Of a stretch of DNA of 64,000 nucleotides, positions 30,722-42,693 are shown in pieces. How positions within the stretch are numbered: position 1 is the first letter of the stretch; every line of letters starts with the position of its first letter. Made by a program: the position numbers and the translations under genes. The notes under the pieces were generated by a model. It saw only the letters and a program-made list of their open reading frames with translations. It ran no database searches and was not told the origin of the DNA. The DNA is from Rhodopseudomonas palustris. GTDB lineage: Bacteria; Pseudomonadota; Alphaproteobacteria; Rhizobiales; Xanthobacteraceae. The stretch lies in contig NZ_CP041387.1 in the NCBI RefSeq assembly GCF_007005445.1, positions 4,355,501-4,419,500 of the forward strand. Direction: 5' to 3'.

Positions 30722-31188
30722 TGAGCAGCGATCGGGTTCAAGACACGACTGACGGCGGCAGCGCGATGCAGGTGGTGATGATCGGGCTGGGCGAGGAGAA
30801 ATTCGCGCTCGACGCCGGTCTGGTGCGCGAGATCATCGATCCGATTCCGGCCACCAAGGTGGCGGGCGCCAAGGCGTTCGTCCCGAGCGTGATCAACGTC
30901 CGCGGCAACGTCATTCCCTACGCCGATCTGCGGATCCGCTTCGGGATGCCGGCGGCGTGCGAAACCGTCGATACGCGGATCGTCGTGGTCGAGGTCCGGA
31001 TCGACGGCGATCCGGTGCTGGTCGGGGTCAGCGCCGACAAGGTCTACGAGGTCACCGAGATCTCCCGCACCGATGTCCAGCAGACGCCGCGCGTCGGCAT
31101 GCATTGGAAGCCGGAATACATCCGCTTCATCACCAAATGGCGCGACGAGTTCGTCGTCGTCCCCAACATGGAACGGATTCTGAATTGA
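30721..31188 (+). CDS. cheW: Chemotaxis coupling protein CheW (first copy)
   Basis: This 155-residue CheW-domain protein links receptor tips to CheA. Conserved parts are KFALDAGLVREIIDPIPATK, VINVRGNVIPYADLRIRF and the late VSADKVYEVTEIS strand. It is translationally coupled to cheA. A second CheW follows after 60 bases. The two differ clearly in sequence, so they probably serve different receptors or positions in the array. Confidence 0.93.
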   Translation: MSSDRVQDTTDGGSAMQVVMIGLGEEKFALDAGLVREIIDPIPATKVAGAKAFVPSVINVRGNVIPYADLRIRFGMPAACETVDTRIVVVEVRIDGDPVLVGVSADKVYEVTEISRTDVQQTPRVGMHWKPEYIRFITKWRDEFVVVPNMERILN

Positions 31189-31248
31189 GCGTCCCCGGTC
31201 CGACATCCGGCAGTGCCTGCCGCCAACCTACGCTGAAGTGAGGAAGAC

Positions 31249-31731
31249 ATGGCCGAAACGGCGCAATATCTGACGCTCGGGCTCGCCGGCGAGACGTTCG
31301 GCATGTCGATCCGCAACGTGCGGGAAATCCTCGACATGCGGCCGATCTCCCGGCTGCCGCACGCCCCGGAGTTCATGCTCGGCATGATCGACGTGCGCGG
31401 CACCGGCTATCCGATTCTCGATCTGCGGCTGAAGCTCGATCTGCCGGCGGTGCCCGCCACCGAGGCGACCCGCATCATCATTCTCGACGTGCCGGTCGCA
31501 GACCGCGTCGTCGGCGTCGGCTTCGTCGCCGACTGCGTCTACGAGGTCACCGATATCGAGGAGAGCTCGCTGGAGCAGGTGCCCGATGTCGGCGGCAAAT
31601 GGAAGTCGGACTACATCGCCGGAATCGGCCGCAAGGGCGATCGCTTCGTCATCATCTTCGATCTGGCGCGCCTGATGGCCGGCACCGAGGTTTCGGCCGG
31701 CGCGGCCCCATCCAACGAGTTGGCGGCCTGA
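31249..31731 (+). CDS. cheW: Chemotaxis coupling protein CheW (second copy)
   Basis: This 160-residue CheW-domain protein has GETFGMSIRNVREILDMRPI, MLGMIDVRGTGYPILDLRLK and VADCVYEVTDIEESSLEQV. The ATG at 31249 is preceded by GAGGAAG. It directly precedes the receptor gene, and that pairing suggests this copy couples to it. It is only moderately similar to the first CheW. Confidence 0.93.
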   Translation: MAETAQYLTLGLAGETFGMSIRNVREILDMRPISRLPHAPEFMLGMIDVRGTGYPILDLRLKLDLPAVPATEATRIIILDVPVADRVVGVGFVADCVYEVTDIEESSLEQVPDVGGKWKSDYIAGIGRKGDRFVIIFDLARLMAGTEVSAGAAPSNELAA

Positions 31732-31797
31732 ACCGCCCGATCCGAACCTGTTGTTGCGTGAGTTAAGCCCAAACCTTCGATCCTAAGGAATCTCGAA

Positions 31798-33609
31798 ATG
31801 AGACTGACTGTCAAAGCAAAGCTGGCCGGCGCCTTCGGCGTCGTGATCCTGCTGTCCGCTGTCGCTGGTGCGCTCGGATACTTCAAGCTGAACGAAATGG
31901 CCGCGACGACGTCGGTTCTGTCGCAAGCGGCGGAGCGGATGGACAAGGCCAGTCATCTCAAAGAGTTTCTGCTGCAGCAGGTTCGCGCCGAAAAGAACGC
32001 CATTCTGTCGGTCTCCGAGACTGAGGTGGACCGCTATGTTGCGGAAATCGCCGGCATACGCGCCAATCTGATGCGATCGCGGGACGAGATCCACGCCGTC
32101 GCCACCGAGAACGGCAAGAGGATCCTGGACAAGTTCCAGGGCGTGTATCTGCGCGTCAACGCCAGCGAAGACCAGGCTCTCCGTCTGGCGAAGTCCGACA
32201 AGGCCAAGGCGACCGAGTTGTCGGCCACCGAGGTTCGCAAGGAGGTCGGCGAGGCGACGGCCGCTCTCGACGAGTACGTCACCTATGTCCGAAAGGTGAT
32301 GTACGACCGGTCGGAGCAGGCCAAGGAGGACGGTGCGCGCGCTCAGCTCATGATGATCAGTCTGGTCGTCGCGTCGCTGGTGATCGCGCTGATCGCTGCG
32401 ATCTGGATCGCGCTCAACATCAGCCGCGGACTGGCCCGCGCGGTCGGCCTCGCGGACGCGGTGGCGATCGGCGATCTCAGCCAGACCATCGACGTCTCCA
32501 GTGACGACGAGGTCGGCGACCTGGTGAAGTCGCTGAATGCGATGACCGCCAACCTCAACGCCACGGCGGCGGTCGCCAACGAGATCGCCAAGGGCAATCT
32601 CACCGCCGACGCCAAGCGCCTGTCCGACAAGGACACTCTCGGCATCGCGCTGGAGCAGATGATCCACAAGCTGCGGCAGATCGTGTCGGAAGCGCTCACC
32701 GCCGCGCAGAACGTCTCCGCCGGCAGCCAGGAACTGTCGGCCAGCGCCGAACAGCTCTCGCAGGGCGCCACCGAGCAGGCGTCGTCGGCCGAGGAAGCCT
32801 CCTCGTCGATGGAAGAGATGGCGGCCAACATCAAGCAGAACGCCGAGAACGCCGGCCAGACCGAGAAGATCGCCGCGCAGTCGGCCAAGGACGCCGAAGC
32901 CAGCGGGACCGCCGTCGGCCGCGCCGTGCAGGCGATGCAGACGATCGCCGAGAAGATCACCATCGTGCAGGAAATCGCACGGCAGACCGACCTTCTGGCG
33001 CTCAACGCCGCGGTCGAGGCGGCCCGCGCCGGCGAACACGGCAAGGGCTTTGCGGTGGTCGCCTCCGAGGTCCGCAAGCTCGCCGAACGCAGCCAGGCGT
33101 CGGCGACGGAAATCGGCGAGTTGTCCGGCGAGACCGTGAAGGTCGCGCAGGAAGCCGGCGAGATGCTCGCCAAGCTGGTGCCCGACATCAAGCGCACCGC
33201 CGAGCTGGTGCAGGAGATTTCGTCGGCCTGCCGTGAGCAGGACGTCGGATCGTCGCAGGTCAACCAGGCGATCCAGCAGCTCGACAAGGTCGGTCAGCAG
33301 AACGCCAGCGCCTCCGAGCAGGTCTCCTCGACCTCCGAAGAACTCGCCTCGCAGGCCGAGCAGTTGCAGTCGACCATCGCGTTCTTCCGCATCGAGGAAG
33401 GGGCGTCGAACCCGCATGCCGCGCCGCTCGACAAGGCGGTCGGCCAGCTCCGCGCCAAGGCCTCCCAGATGGCCTCGATCGATCGCGGCGCCAAGCGGCC
33501 GGCACCTGCCAAGCCGCAGCGCCAGCTCAAGGCGGCGGGCGGCGGCGGCGGCTTCGCCTTCGCGCTCGGCGACGGCGAGGACGATCGCGACGCCGACTTC
33601 CAGCGCTGA
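31798..33609 (+). CDS. Methyl-accepting chemotaxis protein
   Basis: This 603-residue receptor has a transmembrane helix at about 9-29 and a periplasmic four-helix-bundle-like sensor (about 30-182). A second helix lies at 184-206, then HAMP, and a long signalling hairpin whose tip reads [20 protein letters not shown]. The C-terminal region after about residue 540 is Ala/Lys/Gly-rich and ends DADFQR. There is no NWETF-type pentapeptide for CheR/CheB tethering. The ligand is unknown. AAGGA lies eight bases before the ATG. Confidence 0.95.
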   Translation: MRLTVKAKLAGAFGVVILLSAVAGALGYFKLNEMAATTSVLSQAAERMDKASHLKEFLLQQVRAEKNAILSVSETEVDRYVAEIAGIRANLMRSRDEIHAVATENGKRILDKFQGVYLRVNASEDQALRLAKSDKAKATELSATEVRKEVGEATAALDEYVTYVRKVMYDRSEQAKEDGARAQLMMISLVVASLVIALIAAIWIALNISRGLARAVGLADAVAIGDLSQTIDVSSDDEVGDLVKSLNAMTANLNATAAVANEIAKGNLTADAKRLSDKDTLGIALEQMIHKLRQIVSEALTAAQNVSAGSQELSASAEQLSQGATEQASSAEEASSSMEEMAANIKQNAENAGQTEKIAAQSAKDAEASGTAVGRAVQAMQTIAEKITIVQEIARQTDLLALNAAVEAARAGEHGKGFAVVASEVRKLAERSQASATEIGELSGETVKVAQEAGEMLAKLVPDIKRTAELVQEISSACREQDVGSSQVNQAIQQLDKVGQQNASASEQVSSTSEELASQAEQLQSTIAFFRIEEGASNPHAAPLDKAVGQLRAKASQMASIDRGAKRPAPAKPQRQLKAAGGGGGFAFALGDGEDDRDADFQR

Positions 33610-33646
33610 GCGCGCGGGACGAATCCGCGCCCCCTGCAAAACCAGG

Positions 33647-33667
33647 GAACGCCGGCGACCGGCGTTC
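33647..33667 (+). terminator. Hairpin between mcp and cheR
   Basis: Perfect 9-bp arms (33647-33655 and 33659-33667) around a CGA loop lie 38 bases after the mcp stop. No T-run follows, so it may be a weak terminator or an mRNA-processing stem that lowers downstream cheR-cheB levels relative to the receptor. Confidence 0.4.
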
Positions 33668-33761
33668 GCCTTCACGGACGCCGGTCCGTCGCGAAACACC
33701 GCGGCGGGGCCGGCGTAGACTGCGCGACGCGGTCCGACGGGCCCGAACGACGAGTATCCTC

Positions 33762-34619
33762 ATGGTCCATGCCAATCGCCAGCCGTCCAGCCGCCAGCTA
33801 TCGGACAGGCAATTCCGTTCGATCGCCGAGCTGATCGAAGGCCAGGTCGGCATCAAGATGCCGAGCGCCAAGCGCGTGATGCTGGAAGGACGGCTGCACA
33901 AGCGCGTCCGGGCGCTGAATTTCTCCGGAGTGACCGAATACGTCGATCACCTGTTCGACAGGCAGATCCTCGACGACGAGCTCACCCATCTGATCGACGT
34001 CGTCACCACCAACAAGACCGACTTCTTTCGCGAGCCGCAGCATTTCGAATTTCTCAGAACGGTGGCGGTGCCGGAGCTGCTGAAGCTGCCCGACCGCAAG
34101 TCCAACGATCTGAAGATCTGGAGCGCCGCCTGCTCGACCGGCATGGAAGCCTACACCACCGCGATGGTGCTGGACGACATGGTGCAGTCCGGGTCGCGGT
34201 TCCAGTTCCGGATTCTCGGCACCGACATCTCGACCGCCGTGCTGCGGCTCGCCAAGTCGGCGATCTACAATCGCGAGGCGATCGCGCCGGTGCCGGCGCC
34301 GTTCGTCGGCCGTTACTTCCTGACCTCGCGCGACCGCAGCCGCGGCGAGGTGCGGGTGGTGCCGGAGCTGCGGCGGCTGACCAACTTCACCCGCATGAAC
34401 CTGATGGACGCGTCCTATCCGGTGGACCGCGACGTCGACGTGATCTTCTGCCGCAACGTGCTGATCTATTTCGATCGCGACACCCAGCGCAAAGTGGTGG
34501 AGCAGTTGTGCTCGCATCTGCGGCCGGGCGGCTACCTGCTGGTCGGCCACTCCGAATCGATGATCCACAGCGCCCTGCCGAAGTTAAGGCAGGTTCAACC
34601 AACCGTCTTTAAGCTGTAG
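33762..34619 (+). CDS. cheR: Chemotaxis methyltransferase CheR
   Basis: This 285-residue protein methylates receptor glutamates using S-adenosylmethionine. The N-terminal CheR helical domain (about 15-75) precedes the methyltransferase fold with [14 protein letters not shown], the SAM-binding [14 protein letters not shown] and [10 protein letters not shown]. The family usually has GEE in the SAM loop and here it is GME, a mild variation. No TPR or pentapeptide-binding extension is obvious. cheB follows. Confidence 0.93.
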   Translation: MVHANRQPSSRQLSDRQFRSIAELIEGQVGIKMPSAKRVMLEGRLHKRVRALNFSGVTEYVDHLFDRQILDDELTHLIDVVTTNKTDFFREPQHFEFLRTVAVPELLKLPDRKSNDLKIWSAACSTGMEAYTTAMVLDDMVQSGSRFQFRILGTDISTAVLRLAKSAIYNREAIAPVPAPFVGRYFLTSRDRSRGEVRVVPELRRLTNFTRMNLMDASYPVDRDVDVIFCRNVLIYFDRDTQRKVVEQLCSHLRPGGYLLVGHSESMIHSALPKLRQVQPTVFKL

Positions 34620-34639
34620 GGATGATCGGAGCGCATCAG

Positions 34640-35731
34640 ATGGCGAAGCAGAAGGTCCGGGTCCTGATCGTCGACGACTCCGCCTCGGTGCGACAGGTGC
34701 TCGGCACCATCCTGGGCGAAGACCCCGAGATCGAGGTGATCGCCACCGCGTCCGATCCGTTCGTGGCGGCCAAGCGGCTGCAGAACGAACTGCCCGACGT
34801 CATCCTGCTCGACATCGAGATGCCGCGGATGGACGGCATCACCTTCCTGCGCAAGATCATGGCGCAGCATCCGATCCCGGTGGTGATCTGCTCGTCGCTG
34901 ACGCCGGAGGGCTCGGACCTGATGTTCGAGGCGTTCGAGGCCGGCGCCGTCGACATCGTGCCGAAGCCGCGGGTCGATACCCGGCAGGCGCTGATGGAGA
35001 GCTCCGGCCGGCTGCGCGAAGCGATCAAGTCCGCGGCGCGCGCCCGGGTCCGCCCGCGCGCGGCCCGCAAGGTGATCGAGCAGAAGCTGACCGCCGACGC
35101 CATCATCCCGCCGCCGGTCGCCGGACGCTCGCGCCCGACCACCGAGCGGATCGTGTGTATCGGCGTGTCGACCGGCGGCACCGAGGCGCTGTACGACGTG
35201 CTCGAAGTGCTGCCGCCGACCTGCCCCGGCATTCTGATCGTCCAGCACATGCCGCAGGGCTTCACCGCCGCCTTCGCCAAACGGCTCAACGCCGGCTGCC
35301 GGATCAACGTCAAGGAAGCCGAGGACGGCGATCCGGTGCTGCCGGGCTGGGCCTATATCGCGCCCGGCGCCCGGCACATGCTGCTGGTGCGCAGCGGCCT
35401 GCGCTATCAGATCGCCATCAAGGACGGCCCGCCGGTGTCGCGGCATCGCCCGTCGGCGGACGTGCTGTTTCGATCGGCCGCGCAATATGCCGGCGCCAAC
35501 GCGCTCGGCATCATCATGACCGGCATGGGCGACGACGGCGCGCGCGGCCTCCTTGAAATGCGCAAGCTCGGCGCCGCCACCTGCGCGCAGGACGAGGAGA
35601 GCTGCGTGGTGTTCGGCATGCCGAAGGAAGCGATCGCCTGCGGGGCGGTCGAGAAGGTGGTGTCGCTGACCCAGATCCCGCGCGAGATCATGGCCTGGCA
35701 GCAGGCCAAGCAACCGGTCGCAGCGGATTGA
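34640..35731 (+). CDS. cheB: Chemotaxis methylesterase CheB
   Basis: This 363-residue response regulator-esterase demethylates or deamidates receptors. The receiver (about 4-120) has VDDSASVRQ and the acceptor Asp in [12 protein letters not shown]. The esterase domain has the catalytic Ser in [10 protein letters not shown], His in QHMPQGFT and Asp in [11 protein letters not shown]. The ATG at 34640 is preferred (CGGAG eight bases upstream). An ATG at 34622 would add six residues. Confidence 0.94.
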   Translation: MAKQKVRVLIVDDSASVRQVLGTILGEDPEIEVIATASDPFVAAKRLQNELPDVILLDIEMPRMDGITFLRKIMAQHPIPVVICSSLTPEGSDLMFEAFEAGAVDIVPKPRVDTRQALMESSGRLREAIKSAARARVRPRAARKVIEQKLTADAIIPPPVAGRSRPTTERIVCIGVSTGGTEALYDVLEVLPPTCPGILIVQHMPQGFTAAFAKRLNAGCRINVKEAEDGDPVLPGWAYIAPGARHMLLVRSGLRYQIAIKDGPPVSRHRPSADVLFRSAAQYAGANALGIIMTGMGDDGARGLLEMRKLGAATCAQDEESCVVFGMPKEAIACGAVEKVVSLTQIPREIMAWQQAKQPVAAD

Positions 35732-35738
35732 TCGCGTC

Positions 35739-37448
35739 GTGTCGTCATTGAAACATCCGATTGCCGACGCCGTCGCGTCGATCGAACTGGTCGCGTCGCG
35801 GATCGAGGCCAGCTTCGCCCAGGTCGGCGGTCAGCTCGGCGAAGGCCACGGCATCTTCCAGGGGCTCAACGAAGCCCTCGCCGATCTCGCCCGCGAATTG
35901 TCCTCCGCGCAGATCGAAGGCGCGTCCGGCGCGCTGCGCGACATCGCCGGCCGGCTGAACAGCCTCGCCGACGCGCTGCCGGCCGAAAGCGCGCTGCTCG
36001 ACCAGCTCCGCCGCAACGTCGCCGAGGCCGGCTCGCTGCTGAAGCAGCTCCTCAAGCACGTCGAGATGATCACCACCATCGCCCGCAGCGCGCGGATCGA
36101 ATCCGCCTCGCTGGAGGGCGACCGCGAGGGCTTCATCGCGTTCACGCGGGAGGCCTATGAACTCGGCAAGGCGGTCCAGGCCTCGATCGAAGCCTGCGTC
36201 CGGGATCAGCAATTGCTGGCGGCCGCGGTGGAAACCACCTGGGGCCGCCAGAGCGAATTCGAACGCCGCAACCGGCCGCAGCTCGGCGCCTCCGGGACCG
36301 CCCTGATGACGGCGTTCGCCGATCTCGGCCGGCAGCGCAACGACAGCGTCGGCGTCGCCGAACTGGCCGGCAGCAGCGCCCGGACGATCAGCGAAGTGGT
36401 CGGGCGATCGATCGTGTCGCTGCAGGCCGGCGACAGCACCCGGCAGCGGCTCGAGCACGTCTGCGAAGGACTGCGGCGCGCCGCCGTTCCGGAGCCGAGC
36501 CTGGTGCCGGAAATCGGCGAGGCCGGCGCGCTGCCGCAGCTTCTGGTCCATCTCGAAGCGGTGCAACTGCGCGACGCGCAGCAGGAGTTCAACAGCGACA
36601 TCGGTGACGTCGTCCGCGCGCTGTCGACGATTCTGGCCGAGGTGGCAACGCTGGTCGAAAAGGGCCGTTCGCTGCACGGCGGCCGCGAGGGCGGCTCGTC
36701 GTCGTTTCTGTTCCAGGTGAGACAGACCCTGGCGCAGGCGTCCAGCCTGATCGGGATGTGCGAAGACGGCGGCCGCTCGATCGACGAAGCCCTGAGCGTG
36801 GTCGAGAACACGCTGGAACGATTCCGAGACGCCATCGCCAACCTGTCCGACTCGGTGGTCGACATCTCGCTGATCGGGATGAACGCCGGCCTCCGCGCCG
36901 GCCATCTCGGCGCCAAGGGCCGCGCCTTCGTGGTGATCGCTCATGAAATGAAGGTCACGGCCGATCAGATGACCGGAGCCGCGTCCCGGCTCAGGCCGCT
37001 GCTGTCCGAGATCGGCAAGGTCGGCGACGATCTGCGCAAGACACGGGAGAGCAGCGATCCGGCGACGCTGTCCGGCATGGAGGCGTCGATCCTGCAAACC
37101 CTGCAGCACGTCGAGGCCGGCAACGACCGGCTCGGCGGACTGATCGGTCGCCTTATCGACGAAGGCGCCAAGTTCGACGCCGTGATGAACGGCGCCCGCG
37201 AGCAGATGACCTCGCTCGAATCCAGCGCCTCGGCGCTCCCGGCCGTGGCGAAGGATCTGGAACAAGCCGGCGGAGACCTCGGACGCACGGCTGTCGGCCC
37301 CCACGACGAAGCCGTCCTCGACGAACTCTACGCGCGCTACACGATGGAGCGCGAGCGCGACGTCCATCGCCGCTTCCTGCAGCAGTTCGGGCTCGCCGCC
37401 AAACAGCAGGCGCCCGTTGCAAGCGATTGCGACTTCGAGCTGTTTTGA
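35739..37448 (+). CDS. Soluble coiled-coil protein with a degenerate receptor-tip motif
   Basis: This 569-residue helical protein has no transmembrane segment. Near residue 380 the stretch IGMNAGLRAGHLGAKGRAF, followed by VVIAHEMK, parallels the chemoreceptor hairpin tip ([20 protein letters not shown]). The Glu and Arg that make the usual CheA/CheW contacts are changed. Long heptad-like helices flank it. It starts with GTG seven bases after cheB, so it belongs to the che operon. It may be a diverged cytoplasmic receptor or an array-associated regulator. The function is not known. Confidence 0.75.
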   Translation: MSSLKHPIADAVASIELVASRIEASFAQVGGQLGEGHGIFQGLNEALADLARELSSAQIEGASGALRDIAGRLNSLADALPAESALLDQLRRNVAEAGSLLKQLLKHVEMITTIARSARIESASLEGDREGFIAFTREAYELGKAVQASIEACVRDQQLLAAAVETTWGRQSEFERRNRPQLGASGTALMTAFADLGRQRNDSVGVAELAGSSARTISEVVGRSIVSLQAGDSTRQRLEHVCEGLRRAAVPEPSLVPEIGEAGALPQLLVHLEAVQLRDAQQEFNSDIGDVVRALSTILAEVATLVEKGRSLHGGREGGSSSFLFQVRQTLAQASSLIGMCEDGGRSIDEALSVVENTLERFRDAIANLSDSVVDISLIGMNAGLRAGHLGAKGRAFVVIAHEMKVTADQMTGAASRLRPLLSEIGKVGDDLRKTRESSDPATLSGMEASILQTLQHVEAGNDRLGGLIGRLIDEGAKFDAVMNGAREQMTSLESSASALPAVAKDLEQAGGDLGRTAVGPHDEAVLDELYARYTMERERDVHRRFLQQFGLAAKQQAPVASDCDFELF

Positions 37449-37462
37449 AGCAGCGCCGGTCT

Positions 37463-37494
37463 TGATGGATCAGGACCGTGATGGATCAGGACCG
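37463..37494. repeat. Tandem 16-bp duplication
   Basis: TGATGGATCAGGACCG occurs twice head to tail (37463-37478 and 37479-37494) just after the che operon stop codon. It lies in a 229-base convergent gap (37449-37677) that otherwise shows no gene and no T-tailed terminator. Confidence 0.8.
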
Positions 37495-37677
37495 CGCCGC
37501 CCGATGCCACGACAGCCGCAACCTGATGTCTTGAGCCACGCGGCACGCGCCGTGCGTTTCCTCATCCCGATCGCGGACGAGCAGGATGGCGGAGCGGGAG
37601 CTGGATCATCGCAGCGGGACGGCAGGCCGCGGTCTCGATGATGCCGCAGGTCTCGGCTTGCGGCTTACGAGCGGGGC

Positions 37678-39019
37678 CTACGACGCCGGCAGCGTCACGG
37701 TGAACGCTGCGCCACCTTCGTCGCGGTTCGCCGCCGCGAGCGTGCCGCCGTGCTCGCGAACGATGCCGTAGCTGATCCACAGGCCGAGTCCGGTGCCTTC
37801 GCCGACCGGCTTGGTGGTGAAGAACGGCTCGAAGATCTTGTCGATCATGCCGTCGGGCAAACCCGGACCGTTGTCGGCGACCGTAATGGTCACCTCGCCG
37901 TCCTGCCGCCTGGCCGAAATCTCGATCCGCGGCTCGGGCCGGCCGCGCACCGCATCGATCGCGTTGTCGACCAGATTGACCATGATCTGATGAAACTGGC
38001 CTTCATTGCCGACCACCGTGAGGTCGGGCACGATGTCGAAGGCGAGATCGACATGGCCGGGCTTGGCGCGCACCGCCCAGCGCGCCGCCGTCCGCACGAT
38101 GCGGTCGACGTCGATCGGCTGGGTCTCGCCGGTTCGCGGAAAGCTCAGGCGACGCAGGTTCTTCACCACGTCCGAGACCCGCATCGCGCCTTCCAGCGTG
38201 CCCTCGATCAGCGACGCGTAGTCGGCGAGCAGCGCGTCGATCTTCAATCGCCGGCGCAGCGCATCGATCTCGGCCGGATCGGCGCCGCCGTGGATCGCCG
38301 CCAGATACGCCGCCATCCGCTCGCGGTAGCGGTCCAGCATGTGGATGTTGCCGTAGATGAAGCTGATCGGATTGTTGAGTTCGTGCGCCACGCCGGCGAC
38401 CAGGCGGCCGAGACTCGCCATCTTCTCCTGCTCGACGAGCTGGCGCTGGGCGCGCTGCAATTCGCTGTGCGCGGTGTGCAGCGCCTCGTAGGCGCGGCGC
38501 AGCTCGCCGATCGGCCTGCCGGTCAGCACCGTGCCGACGCGATGGCCGGCCTGATCGCAGCGCGTCGCGCCGTTGATGGCGTAGAGATCGGATAGACCGT
38601 GCGCGGTGACGAAGCGGATTTCCAGCGCGATCTCCGAGGACGACGGCGCCCGCAGCAGCTCCTCGATCCGGGCCCGGTCGGCGGCATCGACCAGTTCGCC
38701 GAGCGGGCGCTCGACCACCGCGGCGGCCGGCGTCGCCAGCAGCCGCACCGCGGCCGGATTGATCTGAAGTACGATGCCGTTGCGGTCGCAAACGATCAGG
38801 ATATCGGAAACCGACTCGATGACGCTGGAGATGAAGGCCTGCGCTTCCTCCAGCGCGGTGTTCTTCTCTTCGAGGTCGGTCTCGTAGCGGAGCAGGTCGG
38901 CATAGACCTCGTCCATCTTGCGGATCACTTCGATCCACGCGGCCTCCTGATCGCCTTCGAGCGGCGACAGCAGATGCGAACCGACGCGGTCGATCAGGCG
39001 CTCGCCGGGGGCGATGCGA

Positions 39020-39027
<8 letters not shown>
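37678..39027 (-). CDS. hupT: H2-responsive histidine kinase HupT
   Basis: This 449-residue soluble kinase is predicted to pass the HupUV hydrogen signal to HupR. After an N-terminal coiled coil (about 30-65) comes a PAS domain (about 66-165, [20 protein letters not shown]). The phospho-acceptor His lies in [18 protein letters not shown], near residue 215. The ATPase domain has [25 protein letters not shown] and GTGLGLWIS. No transmembrane helix is present, which fits a cytosolic H2-sensing complex. Its start overlaps the hupR stop by eight bases, and it ends the long hup-hyp transcription unit. Confidence 0.88.
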
Positions 39028-40468
<1,441 letters not shown>

Positions 40469-40507
40469 CGACCTCGTCCCATCACACCCACGATCAATCT
40501 AGCGCCT

Positions 40508-41554
40508 TCAACAAATACGCGGCAATTGCTCGCCGGCCAGCCAGTCGACGATCCGCCCGCCGCCGAACGAGGTAATCATCTGCACGAAGTGATGATCGTC
40601 GAGGATCACCTCGCCGATCAGCGCCGCGTCGCGCCCGAGCGGATGCCCACGCATCGCGGCCAGCACGGTCCCGGCCGCTTCGGGCGCGACGATGGCGATC
40701 AGCTTGCCTTCGTTGGCGACATAGAGCGGATCGAGCCCGAGCAGTTCGCACGCCGCCGCCACTTGCGGCCGGACGGGTACGGCATCCTCGTCGAGCCGGA
40801 ACCCGACGCCGGATTGTTGGGCCAGTTCGTTGAGCGTCGCCGCCACCCCGCCGCGGGTCGGATCGCGCATCACCCGCAAGCCCTGCGGCGCCGCCGCCAC
40901 CATCGCGGCGACCAGTTCGTGCAGCGCGGCGCTGTCCGATTGAACCGTGGTTTCGAACGCGAGGTTCTGCCGCTGCGACATCACCGCAACGCCGTGGTCG
41001 CCGATGAAGCCGGACAGCAGCACCTTGTCGCCGGGGCGCGCCTGATCGGACGACAGCACCAGATCGCGCGGCGCGACGCCGATGCCGGTGGTGGTGATGA
41101 ACACGCCGTCGGCCTTGCCGCGCTCCACCACCTTGGTGTCGCCGGTGACGATCGGCACGCCGGCGGCGCGGGACGCCGCCGCCATGCTGTCGGCGATCCG
41201 CTTCAGATCGGCCAGCGCAAAGCCCTCCTCGACGATGAAGCCGGCGGACAGATACAGCGGCCGCGCGCCGGCCATCGCGACATCGTTGATGGTGCCGTGC
41301 ACCGCCAGCGAGCCGATGTCGCCGCCGGGAAAGAACAGAGGCGACACCACGTAGCCGTCGGTGGTCATCACCATCCGGCCGGCATCGACGTCGAATGCCG
41401 CCTGATCGTTGCCGGCGCGCAGCATCGGATTGTCGAACGCGGCGTGGAAGATCTCGCCGATCAGATGCGCCATCGCCCGGCCGCCGGCGCCGTGCGACAG
41501 ATCCACCCGGCCGTTCTTGAGGTCGAGCTTGCGCCGCCGGATTTCGCTGCTCAT
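40508..41554 (-). CDS. hypE: Hydrogenase maturation protein HypE
   Basis: HypE dehydrates the C-terminal thiocarboxamide to thiocyanate, supplying CN ligands for the NiFe site. This 348-residue AIR-synthase-like protein has LSHGAGGRAMAHLI, the ATP-binding HGTINDVAMAGA, MRDPTRGGVAATLNE and the essential C-terminal PRIC. The start at 41554 overlaps the hypD stop in ATGA. Confidence 0.97.
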   Translation of the reverse strand: MSSEIRRRKLDLKNGRVDLSHGAGGRAMAHLIGEIFHAAFDNPMLRAGNDQAAFDVDAGRMVMTTDGYVVSPLFFPGGDIGSLAVHGTINDVAMAGARPLYLSAGFIVEEGFALADLKRIADSMAAASRAAGVPIVTGDTKVVERGKADGVFITTTGIGVAPRDLVLSSDQARPGDKVLLSGFIGDHGVAVMSQRQNLAFETTVQSDSAALHELVAAMVAAAPQGLRVMRDPTRGGVAATLNELAQQSGVGFRLDEDAVPVRPQVAAACELLGLDPLYVANEGKLIAIVAPEAAGTVLAAMRGHPLGRDAALIGEVILDDHHFVQMITSFGGGRIVDWLAGEQLPRIC

Positions 41555-42693
41555 GCCACGTTCCTCCGCGCATGGTCGCGGAACCGGCCATAGGTCCAGT
41601 GCGCCGCACAGGCGCCTTCCGACGACACCATGCAGGAGCCCATCGGGGTCTCCGGCGTGCACAGCGTGCCGAACAATTTGCAGTCGGTCGGCCGCTTGAT
41701 GCCGCGCAGGATGGTGCCGCATTCGCAGGCCGGATTGTCGGCGGCGGAGATCTCCGCCATCGCGAAGCGCTGCTCGGCGTCGAAATCGCGATAGGCGTCG
41801 CGCAGCCGCAGTCCGCTGAGCGGCACTGCGCCGAAGCCGCGCCATTCGAAACTGTCGCGCAGTTCGAACACCTCGGCGACCTCGGCCTTGGCGATCACAT
41901 TGCCCTCCGGCGTCACCGCGCGGATGTACTGGTTCTCGACCTCTTGGCGACCGTCATTGACCTGGCGGATCAGCATCAGGATCGCCTGCATCACGTCGAG
42001 TGGTTCGAAGCCGGCCACCACCACCGGCTGTTCGAACTCGCGGGCGAACGGCGCGAACGCTTCCGAGCCGATCACCGCGCTGACATGCGCCGGGCCGACG
42101 AAGCCGTCGAGCCGCGGGCCGGGCACACCGTCGAGATCGGGATGTTCGAGGATGCCGCGGATCGCCGGCGGCGTCAGCACGTGGTTGCAAAACACGGTGA
42201 AATTGGCGAGCCCCCGCGCCCTGGCCAGCTTGATCGCCAGCGCGGTCGGCGGCGTGGTGGTTTCGAACCCGATGGCGAAGAACACCACCTCGCGCTCCGG
42301 CTCGGCTGCAGCGATCGCCAGCGCATCCAGCGTCGAATACACCATGCGGATATCGGCGCCGGCCGCCTTGGCGCGCAGCAGCGAGGCGCCGTGCGAGCCG
42401 GGCACCCGCATCAGATCGCCGTAAGTACACAGCGTCACCTCCGGCCGCAGCGCGAGCTGGATCGCCATGTCGATGCGGCCGACCGGCAGCACGCAGACCG
42501 GACAGCCCGGGCCGTGCACCATTCGGACATTGGCCGGCAGCAGATCTTCGAGGCCGTAGCGCGAGATCGCGTGCGTATGGCCGCCGCAGAACTCCATGAA
42601 GTGATAGCTGCGCGCCGGATCGGCCGCCTTGGCGATCGCGGCGGCGATCCTTCGCGCGACCGCGCCGTCGCGATATTCGTCGACATATTTCAT
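41551..42693 (-). CDS. hypD: Hydrogenase maturation protein HypD
   Basis: HypD holds the Fe(CN)2CO precursor with HypC on a [4Fe-4S] scaffold. This 380-residue protein has FMEFCGGHTHAISRYG, HGPGCPVCVLP, GFETTTPPTALA and the C-terminal Cys-rich part (ACECGTILRG, LFGTLCTPETPMGSCMVSSE). All expected Cys blocks are present. It is coupled by ATGA overlaps to hypC upstream and hypE downstream. Confidence 0.97.
   Translation of the reverse strand: MKYVDEYRDGAVARRIAAAIAKAADPARSYHFMEFCGGHTHAISRYGLEDLLPANVRMVHGPGCPVCVLPVGRIDMAIQLALRPEVTLCTYGDLMRVPGSHGASLLRAKAAGADIRMVYSTLDALAIAAAEPEREVVFFAIGFETTTPPTALAIKLARARGLANFTVFCNHVLTPPAIRGILEHPDLDGVPGPRLDGFVGPAHVSAVIGSEAFAPFAREFEQPVVVAGFEPLDVMQAILMLIRQVNDGRQEVENQYIRAVTPEGNVIAKAEVAEVFELRDSFEWRGFGAVPLSGLRLRDAYRDFDAEQRFAMAEISAADNPACECGTILRGIKRPTDCKLFGTLCTPETPMGSCMVSSEGACAAHWTYGRFRDHARRNVA

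Noticed and set aside
37463..37475. TTGAT/ATCA sequence resembling an FNR/FixK box
   Set aside because: The two half-sites are only two bases apart instead of four, the right half is incomplete, and the site lies after a stop codon between convergent genes.
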